From the NCBI GenBank assembly GCA_036012865.1, contig DASCQC010000028.1:1-14628 (forward strand): DNA of 14,628 nt. The letters run 5' to 3'. This document shows, one piece after another, positions 1 to 6,885 of this stretch. Under the pieces are notes generated by a model. It was not told the DNA's origin. It ran no database searches and was given only the letters and a program-made list of their open reading frames with translations. The number at the start of each line of letters is the position of its first letter. The stretch's first letter is position 1. The translations under genes and the position numbers were made by a program. The DNA comes from DASCQC01 sp036012865 (GTDB taxonomy: Bacteria; Pseudomonadota; Gammaproteobacteria; Comchoanobacterales; Comchoanobacteraceae).

Positions 1-2
1 TC

Positions 3-494
3 AGACGAATAGTTTTTTTGTCTACATTGGTATTACTAAATGGTTGTTTAGAGGTTCGTTCCCAAGGCCAATCTCGAATCTCTAGTCAACCATGTTCTCA
101 TGATCATAAGGGATCTTGTCACGTCATTGAGATGCTGAATTATTCTAAAGGGTTCACCCACGTATTTAGTCCGGGTTTTTTGAAGATAAAACCAGGGGAT
201 AAAATTATTTTTCAATCGTTAAACCATGGCCATAATGTTATGTCAGTATCCATTCCAGAGGGGGCTAAACGATGGGAAAGTAACTTGTCTCATAGTTTTT
301 CTTTAGTTTTGAAGATACCTGGTGTATATTTTTATAAGTGTGAACCTCATGATTCTGCAGGAATGATTGGTGTTATTCAAGTTGGAGATAGCCTGAATAA
401 TTATTCTCATGCAGTTAAAGAGGCTGAATCTATGAATATACTTGAGAATAGGTTTAGAATACATGAATACTTTTCACAATTAGGAGAAAGGTAA
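3..494 (+). CDS. Pseudoazurin-like blue copper lipoprotein, 5' end outside window
   Basis: A small type-1 copper protein, probably a periplasmic one-electron carrier anchored to a membrane by lipid. The reading frame is open to the left edge, so the start lies upstream; the TTG at 18 lies inside a hydrophobic signal segment. That segment ends in a lipobox-like LLNGC with the acceptor Cys encoded at 45-47. Counting from the TTG codon, the copper ligands of the pseudoazurin family are all present: His72 in HGHN, then Cys108, His111 and Met116 in the C-x-x-H-x4-M pattern of KCEPHDSAGM. A Cys/His-rich stretch (C26, H28, H30, C34, H35) precedes the cupredoxin fold and could be a second metal site. 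About 35 residues follow the fold and end in a short motif repeated at the end of the next protein. The stop directly abuts the next start, which implies co-transcription. The family call is firm; the partner is unknown. Confidence 0.85.
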   Translation, partial: RRIVFLSTLVLLNGCLEVRSQGQSRISSQPCSHDHKGSCHVIEMLNYSKGFTHVFSPGFLKIKPGDKIIFQSLNHGHNVMSVSIPEGAKRWESNLSHSFSLVLKIPGVYFYKCEPHDSAGMIGVIQVGDSLNNYSHAVKEAESMNILENRFRIHEYFSQLGER

Positions 495-977
495 GTGAAA
501 GATAACTGTGTTCTTGATAATCTACAGGCTAATCAGAAAAAGCTTAACCCTGATACAATACTCTCGGGCATGCCTCAAAATATTTGGGCCATTAAAGAAT
601 GCGGAGAGATTTTATATATTAATCATTATGCAGCTAAAATACTGGGGTTTAATTCTCCAAAAGAACTTATTGGTAAGAATGTTTATGATGTTACACTGAA
701 TAATAAGGCAGATCTAAAACAAGTTGAAGTGATTAAAAAAAATGATCAAGAGGTTCTCGCTGAAACCAAGCCTATTTTGTTTAAGGAAGAGATTTGTATT
801 AATGGGGAGCGTTTTTGTTTTTTGTCTTATAAAAAAGCGATAGATGTTGGTAAGGGCAAGGGTGTTATGGGAGTTGCTGTTGATATTACAGGGGCCATTA
901 GAAGAACTGTATCTGTCAATATTATTGAGGAAGGGGCTTCTTCCATTAAGGACTATTTTTCCAAGCCAGGAGACTAA
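495..977 (+). CDS. Stand-alone PAS domain protein (truncated duplicate of the next gene's sensor)
   Basis: A 160-residue protein consisting of one PAS domain (about residues 22-133) and a short tail, with no kinase, cyclase or DNA-binding domain. It starts at GTG directly after the preceding TAA, with an AGGAGA ribosome site inside the end of the pseudoazurin gene. The PAS domain is a close copy of that in the following kinase: PQNIWAIK, GEILY, YDVTL, KNDQEVLAETKPILF and MGVAVDIT are shared, including a 28-bp identical DNA stretch (730-757 and 1228-1255). After the DIT motif the similarity to the kinase stops. The last 27 residues instead resemble the end of the pseudoazurin (both carry NI-x-E and YFS motifs). 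It could modulate the neighbouring kinase by dimerising with its PAS domain, or be a by-product of duplication; the ligand is unknown. Confidence 0.75.
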   Translation: MKDNCVLDNLQANQKKLNPDTILSGMPQNIWAIKECGEILYINHYAAKILGFNSPKELIGKNVYDVTLNNKADLKQVEVIKKNDQEVLAETKPILFKEEICINGERFCFLSYKKAIDVGKGKGVMGVAVDITGAIRRTVSVNIIEEGASSIKDYFSKPGD

Positions 978-980
978 TGT

Positions 981-2150
981 ATGAGTGATATAGAAGTTAC
1001 TGATAAAGAAAGTTATACCCAGAATTTTGAACAATATACACTTTCATCTGAAAAAATATTAGCTGGATTACCTCAAAATATTTGGGCAATTAAATCATGT
1101 GGTGAGATTCTATATCTTAATGATAATTTATGGAAGGTTTTAGGTTTTCGTAATGAAGATCAACCGATTGGGCAAAATATTTATGATGTAACCCTGAGAA
1201 ATAAGGCAGACATCAAACAAGTTGAGATGATTAAAAAAAATGATCAAGAGGTTCTTGCTGAAACCAAGCCTATTTTATTTGAGGAAGAAATATTTATCAA
1301 GGGTGAGATTTTCTGTTTTCTAGCTTATAAAAAGTCTATAGATATTGGAGGTGCAAGAGGGATCATGGGGGTCGCGGTTGATATTACCGATCGACGAAAA
1401 TTGGAGAAGGATTTATTAAGATCAAAGCTTGCAGCTGAGAGTGTCAGTCAAGCTAAAACGAGATTTATTCATGGTATTAGACATGATCTTATGACGCCCC
1501 TGAGTAATTTTCTTGGTTTATCAGAGATTTTAAAAGAGATGGTTAAGACTGATGAAATGAAAATTATTTGTAAAGAAATGGTATCTTCTGCAAAAGATAT
1601 GCATGCTTTGATCTCTGAATTAATTGAGTATGCAGATTCCAGTGATGCTCAAAGACCTGTTCAAAAAGTTAACATGAATATTAAGGACTTTTTCTATTAT
1701 TTACATGGAATGCATAAGCAGGAAATAACAATAAAGGGTTTGAGTTTTCATTATCGTTTTGATGAAAGTCTTCCAGATTATATTTTAACTGATGAAATGA
1801 GGTTAAAGCGAATTGTATCCAACTTGATTACCAATGCAATAAAATATACATCCACAGGGTCTATTTTGCTAGAGTTGAGTGATAAAGAAACGTCCTATGC
1901 TCGTGCATTAAGCATTACGGTTAAAGATACAGGCTGTGGGATTGACCCTAAGTACCATGACTGTATTTTTGATACTATGTCAAGAGTGCATCATGAGGAT
2001 GGTAATGGTCTAGGTTTGGGTTTAAGTATAGTGAAGCAATTTGTTGAGGAATTAGAGGGTGATATTAAAGTTTCCTCTCAGGTTGGTTATGGGTCTTCCT
2101 TTATAGTAATCATACCCTACTTTTACGTTTCTAGTCAGCGAAAAGAATAA
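981..2150 (+). CDS. PAS sensor histidine kinase
   Basis: A 389-residue soluble sensor kinase with no predicted membrane segment. Order of domains: PAS (about 25-137), a short coiled linker ending DRRKLEKDLL, the dimerisation/phosphoacceptor domain with His168 in GIRHDLMTPLSN, and a full ATP-binding domain. The latter has the N box NLITNAIKYT (281-290, key Asn285), G1 box DTGCG (316-320) and G2 box GLGLGLSI (343-350). There is no receiver domain, and no response regulator gene is in the window, so the phosphorelay partner is unknown. The start ATG at 981 is four bases after the previous stop, and AGGAG at 968-972 serves as ribosome site. Lacking a membrane segment, it should sense a cytoplasmic signal through PAS. 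The pseudoazurin next to it suggests, but does not prove, a redox or copper input. The gene ends 30 bp from the convergent gene without a clear terminator. Confidence 0.9.
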   Translation: MSDIEVTDKESYTQNFEQYTLSSEKILAGLPQNIWAIKSCGEILYLNDNLWKVLGFRNEDQPIGQNIYDVTLRNKADIKQVEMIKKNDQEVLAETKPILFEEEIFIKGEIFCFLAYKKSIDIGGARGIMGVAVDITDRRKLEKDLLRSKLAAESVSQAKTRFIHGIRHDLMTPLSNFLGLSEILKEMVKTDEMKIICKEMVSSAKDMHALISELIEYADSSDAQRPVQKVNMNIKDFFYYLHGMHKQEITIKGLSFHYRFDESLPDYILTDEMRLKRIVSNLITNAIKYTSTGSILLELSDKETSYARALSITVKDTGCGIDPKYHDCIFDTMSRVHHEDGNGLGLGLSIVKQFVEELEGDIKVSSQVGYGSSFIVIIPYFYVSSQRKE

Positions 2151-2180
2151 ATATATAGATAGTATGGTTGATGTCGGGGG

Positions 2181-4028
2181 CTATGATGTGAATGTGAATG
2201 TTGCACCACCTGCTTTTAATAATGGAGAGAGAGGGCCGTCATCGGTGGAAAGCGAACGGTGATTTTGTCGCAAAGGCTCTTCCTTTTTTTGCGAACATTC
2301 TTGTTCATCATCAAAAAAAATGGTTAATGTGGTGTGCCTTTTAGAGTCTTTTTTGGTTACTCTGCCTCCTAAGGCCTTTTGAAACACATCAATAACTGTT
2401 GTTTTCTGTTCTTCTACGGGTGCGGGTGTACCGTCTTGTGTGAGCAGGCCATTTTCAAAGGATGTATCGTGTTGCGTGAGCAGGAGTTCTAGGGCTGTAT
2501 TTCCTTTGTTGTGTGCTAGCTGTAATTCTAAAAATTTATACGAGCTTGCTAAGAATGCGGAAAGATCTCCGGATAAGGCATTGATTCTGGATAACGTAGT
2601 TTTTGAGTTCGAGTCCTTAATTTCTTTTATGGCGTAAACTGTAAAGTTATGGTCCGACTCGTTGGAAAAAGGTAAAAGAGATCCATTTTTTAGAGAGTAA
2701 TTATACGTTTTGATCATGGTATTGGGTAATTGTAGGTACTCTGTTATTAAGGCTTTATTTTTATTTCTTTTTTCTACTTCTGTAATGATGGTTATGTTAG
2801 CGTGTTTAAAGAGGTTGTAGTTGAGGGTGTTGTTAGGGGTCCTTTTTTCATTATCTGATGATTTTGTCAAGATTTCGTCATTTAAAAACAGTAGTAATGT
2901 GTCAGTGTTGTCTAGAAGGTCCATAAGATCTGCGTTATCTAAGCCGCATTGTTTCGCAATAGCTTCGTCAATACGGTGGTATATGGATCCTTGATATATA
3001 TCAACTTTATTTTCCATTTTTTGAAATTCTTCCAGGGTTTTTATTTTTTTGAGTTGTGTCAATATTTTATTTTTTAGCTCAGGGGTTACTTCTTTTTGTT
3101 TTAAGAGTTGAAGTTGCAAGTTAAAGTTTATATTCAGGTTTTCATTATTTGCTATGAGTTCATTAAACTGGTTAAGTTCAGATCGGTATAGTTGTATCAT
3201 TTGCTTAGATTGATCTTTTAGTTGGGGATGTTGTAAAAGATCTCTCCAATCCATTAGGATAAGTCCTGGCTTCTTTGCATAAATCAGCGAAAGAATCTCC
3301 TTATACTTTTCTTCAAAGGTTAGTGTGTCGATATGATCCATATTCAAATCAATGTCCATTACTTTTGCAATATGTTTAGCCCATTCTAGCTTGGTCATAA
3401 TGTTTGGGTTTTCTCTTGCCTTTGAAGATTGGTTGGCTGTGTTTGAAAAAGATGCATTAATTAGAATAATTTGTTTCCCCATCCCGATAACACTGTCGAT
3501 GACATTTTTAAAGTTTGATTTTTGAATGGAAGTAACTTTTTGTGAAATTTGATCTATTCTGGCACTGTTACGACCTTTAGTAAAAAATCCATAATCATCA
3601 CATGATTCACATAGAGGAAAAACAATGGTTGAGCTATCTTTAGGGATTGCATTTATTTTAGGTGAGATTCGCTTAAACCTTAATGAGTTTTGCAGTTGGT
3701 TGGCTTTGTCTTTCTTATTCGGTTTGGATCTAAGTTGAACCCATCTAGTATCGCGTGAAGCTTTTCCCATCTTATCGAGCAGATACTCATAAACAGGACT
3801 GTGTTTTTCTCGATAGACATTAACAGGTTGCGTTAACGCTTCTTGAATAGCTTGATCATTATACCCTAGCTGTGAAGCTGTTTTTTTTAAAAAAGGGCTA
3901 TTGTCTTCTGTCCAGAATATTGTTGCAACAAATTCCTCTACCCAATTTTCCAGCGTGTTTTCATAACTCTCTTCTCTTGCAGGAGCATGAAATATACTGT
4001 TTGTCTCTGAGGCCATTACCTTTTTCAT
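2181..4028 (-). CDS. Large hypothetical protein, paralogue of the upstream 740-residue protein
   Basis: A 615-residue protein of no family I recognise, with no signal peptide and no membrane segment. It resembles the 740-residue protein encoded at 4372-6594. Matched stretches include SPFLKKTASQLGYNDQAI (44-61), a beta-strand-like IVFPL (135-139), KQIILINASFSN (185-196), KLEWAKHIAKVMDID (213-227) and GLILMDWRDLL (255-265). The C-terminal parts also match (FLELQLAH, then VIDVFQKAL and a TLTIFFDD strand). The alternation of short hydrophobic strands with helices suggests an alpha/beta core; the middle (about 270-350) is Lys/Glu/Leu-rich and probably helical. The last 40 residues are polar and charged, ending ATFTFTS. 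Met1 was chosen at 4028; an in-frame ATG at codon 5 has AAAAAGG just before it and is an alternative start. The gene has its own upstream gap, so is probably transcribed alone. A secreted effector is possible but unproven. Confidence 0.7.
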   Translation of the reverse strand: MKKVMASETNSIFHAPAREESYENTLENWVEEFVATIFWTEDNSPFLKKTASQLGYNDQAIQEALTQPVNVYREKHSPVYEYLLDKMGKASRDTRWVQLRSKPNKKDKANQLQNSLRFKRISPKINAIPKDSSTIVFPLCESCDDYGFFTKGRNSARIDQISQKVTSIQKSNFKNVIDSVIGMGKQIILINASFSNTANQSSKARENPNIMTKLEWAKHIAKVMDIDLNMDHIDTLTFEEKYKEILSLIYAKKPGLILMDWRDLLQHPQLKDQSKQMIQLYRSELNQFNELIANNENLNINFNLQLQLLKQKEVTPELKNKILTQLKKIKTLEEFQKMENKVDIYQGSIYHRIDEAIAKQCGLDNADLMDLLDNTDTLLLFLNDEILTKSSDNEKRTPNNTLNYNLFKHANITIITEVEKRNKNKALITEYLQLPNTMIKTYNYSLKNGSLLPFSNESDHNFTVYAIKEIKDSNSKTTLSRINALSGDLSAFLASSYKFLELQLAHNKGNTALELLLTQHDTSFENGLLTQDGTPAPVEEQKTTVIDVFQKALGGRVTKKDSKRHTTLTIFFDDEQECSQKKEEPLRQNHRSLSTDDGPLSPLLKAGGATFTFTS

Positions 4029-4371
4029 TGAAAACTCGTCATGGGATTATTGATATAATTCCATTTTCTTTCAGTAAGTTCCATTTAGGTTTATGTGTGT
4101 TATGAATCACGCATCACACAATACAATACTATGATATGTAATTTGTCTTTGTAAATACCTAAAGGTTGATATTTTTTATTCATTTATTGCTTGATTGCAT
4201 ATCTGTATGTAAAATAACATAAATAATTGTATCGGGTCACGTTTTTCTAGGTGTTTTCGTACAATTGTTCTATTGGTGTGTGAGATATAAGCCTTCTTTC
4301 ATGTAGGCTATGACGGAACCAGCTTGTTTACAGCCTCAGTAGATTTCCTGGTAGGTAAATTATTGATAGGG
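4029..4371. other. Intergenic gap between the two large paralogues
   Basis: A gap of 343 bp with no convincing reading frame on either strand. It must hold the promoter of the 615-codon gene, since the neighbour on the right runs in the same direction and ends at 4372. On the minus strand a weak candidate is TTTACA (4150-4155), an 18-bp spacer and TAGTAT (4126-4131). A five-bp inverted repeat (AGCCT 4290-4294 with AGGCT 4305-4309) lies downstream of the 740-codon gene but has no following T-run, so it is not a convincing terminator. I see no tRNA, CRISPR or insertion-sequence remnant here. Confidence 0.6.
4126..4155 (-). promoter_or_regulatory. Weak sigma-70-like promoter candidate for the 615-codon gene
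   Basis: Read on the minus strand: a -35-like TTTACA (4150-4155), 18 bp, and a -10-like TAGTAT (4126-4131, four of six consensus bases). It lies about 100 bp before the ATG at 4028. In AT-rich DNA such matches arise often by chance, so this is only a candidate. Confidence 0.25.
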
Positions 4372-6594
4372 TCACGGTGGTGATGAGTGGGTTCTAGACG
4401 GGGTGTGATATGGAGAGTTTTCTTTAGATGAGGAAGGAGATCTTATTATAGGAGAGTCATTAGGAGAGCTGTTTTGAGATGATATAGGAGAGCTTTCATA
4501 AGATGATAAAGGAGAGCTATTAGGAGATCCTGTAAAGGTGATTTCATACGAGTCGCTCAATGCATCTTTTCTTACCTCAAACTTTGTTAAATCCCAGTTA
4601 CGCATTATGTCAAAGGCAATTTCTAATGTACCTTGTGGTGTCTTTTTGTTTTCACAGGGCGGTTTGTGCCAGTCTTTCGAATAATTCAACGTGCCTTCTT
4701 GTGTTGTGGCAGTGAGTGAGCTTTTGTGTTTTCGTGCGCCCTCTTTTATCATCTTTTCATATTCTGGGTTGAGTTGACGATGGGTTAGCATTTGTTCGTA
4801 GAATTGGAATGCTTTATTGATAAGTTTGTGTGAACTTTCCTGTTCTTGTGTAAAAAAAAGTATCCTGTTGGATAATTCTGGTGACACCTCTTTTTTTGCA
4901 TTTTCTTCGAATAATTCAAGAGGCATGGGCATCATGTTGTCATTGGCTGCCATATATGCCTTATAGAGGGTATCAGGGAAGGTTGTTAGGATGGCTTTTT
5001 GTTTTTTCATTTCAAAATTTCTTCTATTGTTTTCTCGTTGCATGCTCATGAGTCCTTTGGTAGTGGCTGTGTACATTTTCACTCCACCTAGACCAACATG
5101 TTCAGTAAGGATGATGCCATCAATGTTTGATAGTTTTTGTTGAATTTTTTCAGTGACTCTTCGAACTATACGATTAGATTTTTCGTTTAATTGCTTTAAA
5201 ATATCTTTGATTATTTCTGTTATTTTAGCTGAAGAATTTTCAGTCCTGCCAGAATGATTTGAGAGCATTTCAATTCTACTGTCTTCAAGAGCTTGATTGA
5301 GGTCCAATGCCATTGATCTTAATTTGTCAATGGTTATTGTATTTGTTGGGTGTATACACAAATAATCAAGCATGACTGCTGTTTGTTTTAGGATTTTATT
5401 CTCTTTCTGAAGCTTTTTGGCTTGGTTAAGCAGTTTGTTAAAAATAGTGATGATGAGAAAAGAGTCTATTAAGCTATCTATTCCATCTTGGTGTGTACTA
5501 TTATATGCCAATTTAATAGCATTCATTACCTTGCACAGTTTTTCAAAAATTGACTTTATTGACTTGTTTGTAGTAGAGCTTAAATTTAGCTGATCATAGC
5601 AAACTATTGCGCGCTTAAATAATGAACTATGCTTGTTATCCATGGATAATTGTATTTTCTCCCATAAGCTGTGGGCCGCTTTTTCTATCTCATTTGATTC
5701 GTCTATTGTTGTAAGGGGGAGTACACAATTTGACCACCATAAATCATAGAAGTAGCTTTTTATACCTTTTGATGGAAGCTTGACTGAATGATTTTGTTTG
5801 CTAATTTCATTGGATGTTTTGAGAAGATCTTCTCGATCCAAGACAAATAGTTTATGGTATGTTTTATGAATTAGAGTTAGTATCTTAGACGTATTTTGAT
5901 GGCAACTTTGTATTAAAGATTTGTCAATGCCTGCAGCTTTAGCAATGATTTTTGACCATTCAAATTTGGTGCTAATTTCTGTATCAGCAGCTTCATTATC
6001 ATATACGGATGTATTAACAAGAACAAGTGTCTGACCTTCCGCTATAAAGTGTCTGATAAGTTTTTGAAGGTTTTTAAGACGAATTGTATGAGCTTTGTTA
6101 GCTAAGTAGTTGTGAGTTGAGGTTGATTTCTGTTTACATGGAACTGGAAAGTCTTTGCTGTGATTCGAGATAGGAATAATAACGAGGTCATTGGGATCAG
6201 GAGTATAATGTAGAGTTGATATTTTGGTAATTTCTTTGCAATATTCAAAAGTGGTGGCAGATGATTTAGTTTCAATATTAAACTGTCCCCACGGGGTTGG
6301 CTCAGTGGTGTATTTATTAGGGGTTGGCTGAAGAGGCATATATTGACGGGTTATTTCTTGTATAAAATAATATAAGTCAGGGACGGTACGATCAGAAACA
6401 CATTTGTAATTTTTATCTGAAAGAGTGGAAATACATGTGTCGGAATAGCTGGCATTGCTTAGTGCTTGCATTAAAAAGGTAGAGCCTGAGGTGGATTTTC
6501 TTGTATCTATGCATAATTCAGCTAGCCTGAGTTCTTCTACCAGGCCACTAGCCAAATCTCCAAGTTTATTTTCATCTATCTCTGTCTTCATCAC
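4372..6594 (-). CDS. Large hypothetical protein with Ser/Pro-rich C-terminal tail
   Basis: A 740-residue soluble protein of unknown family, without signal peptide or membrane segments. Its conserved parts match the 615-residue paralogue downstream: STFLMQALSNASYSDTCI (38-55), LVIIPISNHSKDF (137-149), QTLVLVNTSVYDN (188-200), KFEWSKIIAKAAGID (210-224) and KLFVLDREDLL (248-258). It is longer because of a helical middle region (about 280-600, with Lys/Glu/Gln-rich stretches) and a tail. The tail (about 689-740) is low-complexity and holds nine Ser-Pro or Thr-Pro dipeptides in 52 residues; in the DNA it appears as imperfect repeats of an AGGAGAGCT-like unit. Such S/T-P tails are common in eukaryotic proteins as proline-directed phosphorylation sites and rare in bacterial enzymes. 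The start ATG at 6594 has TAGGTG upstream; the next codon is also ATG. A host-directed protein is my inference. Confidence 0.7.
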   Translation of the reverse strand: MMKTEIDENKLGDLASGLVEELRLAELCIDTRKSTSGSTFLMQALSNASYSDTCISTLSDKNYKCVSDRTVPDLYYFIQEITRQYMPLQPTPNKYTTEPTPWGQFNIETKSSATTFEYCKEITKISTLHYTPDPNDLVIIPISNHSKDFPVPCKQKSTSTHNYLANKAHTIRLKNLQKLIRHFIAEGQTLVLVNTSVYDNEAADTEISTKFEWSKIIAKAAGIDKSLIQSCHQNTSKILTLIHKTYHKLFVLDREDLLKTSNEISKQNHSVKLPSKGIKSYFYDLWWSNCVLPLTTIDESNEIEKAAHSLWEKIQLSMDNKHSSLFKRAIVCYDQLNLSSTTNKSIKSIFEKLCKVMNAIKLAYNSTHQDGIDSLIDSFLIITIFNKLLNQAKKLQKENKILKQTAVMLDYLCIHPTNTITIDKLRSMALDLNQALEDSRIEMLSNHSGRTENSSAKITEIIKDILKQLNEKSNRIVRRVTEKIQQKLSNIDGIILTEHVGLGGVKMYTATTKGLMSMQRENNRRNFEMKKQKAILTTFPDTLYKAYMAANDNMMPMPLELFEENAKKEVSPELSNRILFFTQEQESSHKLINKAFQFYEQMLTHRQLNPEYEKMIKEGARKHKSSLTATTQEGTLNYSKDWHKPPCENKKTPQGTLEIAFDIMRNWDLTKFEVRKDALSDSYEITFTGSPNSSPLSSYESSPISSQNSSPNDSPIIRSPSSSKENSPYHTPSRTHSSPP
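4380..4540 (-). repeat. Imperfect short repeats encoding a Ser/Pro-rich tail
   Basis: On the plus strand the motif AGGAGAG or AGGAGA recurs several times between about 4430 and 4530 (for example near 4442, 4452, 4483 and 4510), mixed with GATGATA. On the coding strand these give the repeated S-S-P and S-P dipeptides of the tail. The units are imperfect and of unequal spacing, so this is low-complexity coding DNA rather than a clean tandem array. Confidence 0.5.
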
Positions 6595-6659
6595 ACACCT
6601 AAGCTGTTAAAACACTATATTTTACTCCATGTAATAACACACATCCTTTTGCTTGGTAA

Positions 6660-6679
6660 AGCATACACAATCGTATGCT
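6660..6679. repeat. Perfect 7-bp inverted repeat in the leader of the 740-codon gene
   Basis: AGCATAC (6660-6666) and GTATGCT (6673-6679) form a perfect inverted repeat around six bases. It lies just downstream of the TATAAT at 6697-6702 in the direction of transcription, at or just after the expected transcript start. That position fits an operator or a 5' leader hairpin. Chance occurrence cannot be excluded. Confidence 0.35.
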
Positions 6680-6696
6680 AACAAGTGCAATGTTAA

Positions 6697-6702
6697 ATTA
6701 TA
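6697..6702 (-). promoter_or_regulatory. Candidate -10 element of the 740-codon gene
   Basis: On the minus strand a perfect TATAAT lies about 100 bp before the ATG at 6594. The -35 position (CTATAT at 6720-6725, 17-bp spacer) is poor, so the site would need an activator or is weak. No better candidate is seen between this gene and dnaJ. Confidence 0.35.
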
Positions 6703-6885
6703 AGACAAGGGTTTGCAAAATATAGGGAGGGTGATATGTTGTATTGCTTTTTGTGATTTTGTTTATTCTATTGTATTTGCATTTATTTTAGATTTAAATT
6801 CATAGTGAAAATTGTTGTTCGAGGAATGGTTTTGCAAATATAATAACCCTGGTGTAGGATATTTGCCATTTATTCCGTGCGCCTT

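Noticed and set aside
714..1034. Minus-strand open frame across the PAS genes
   Set aside because: It is antisense to two well-supported PAS coding sequences and has no motif of its own.
6834..6866. Inverted repeat GCAAATAT/ATATTTGC downstream of dnaJ as terminator
   Set aside because: The loop is 17 bases, the stem is AT-rich and no T-run follows on the dnaJ strand.
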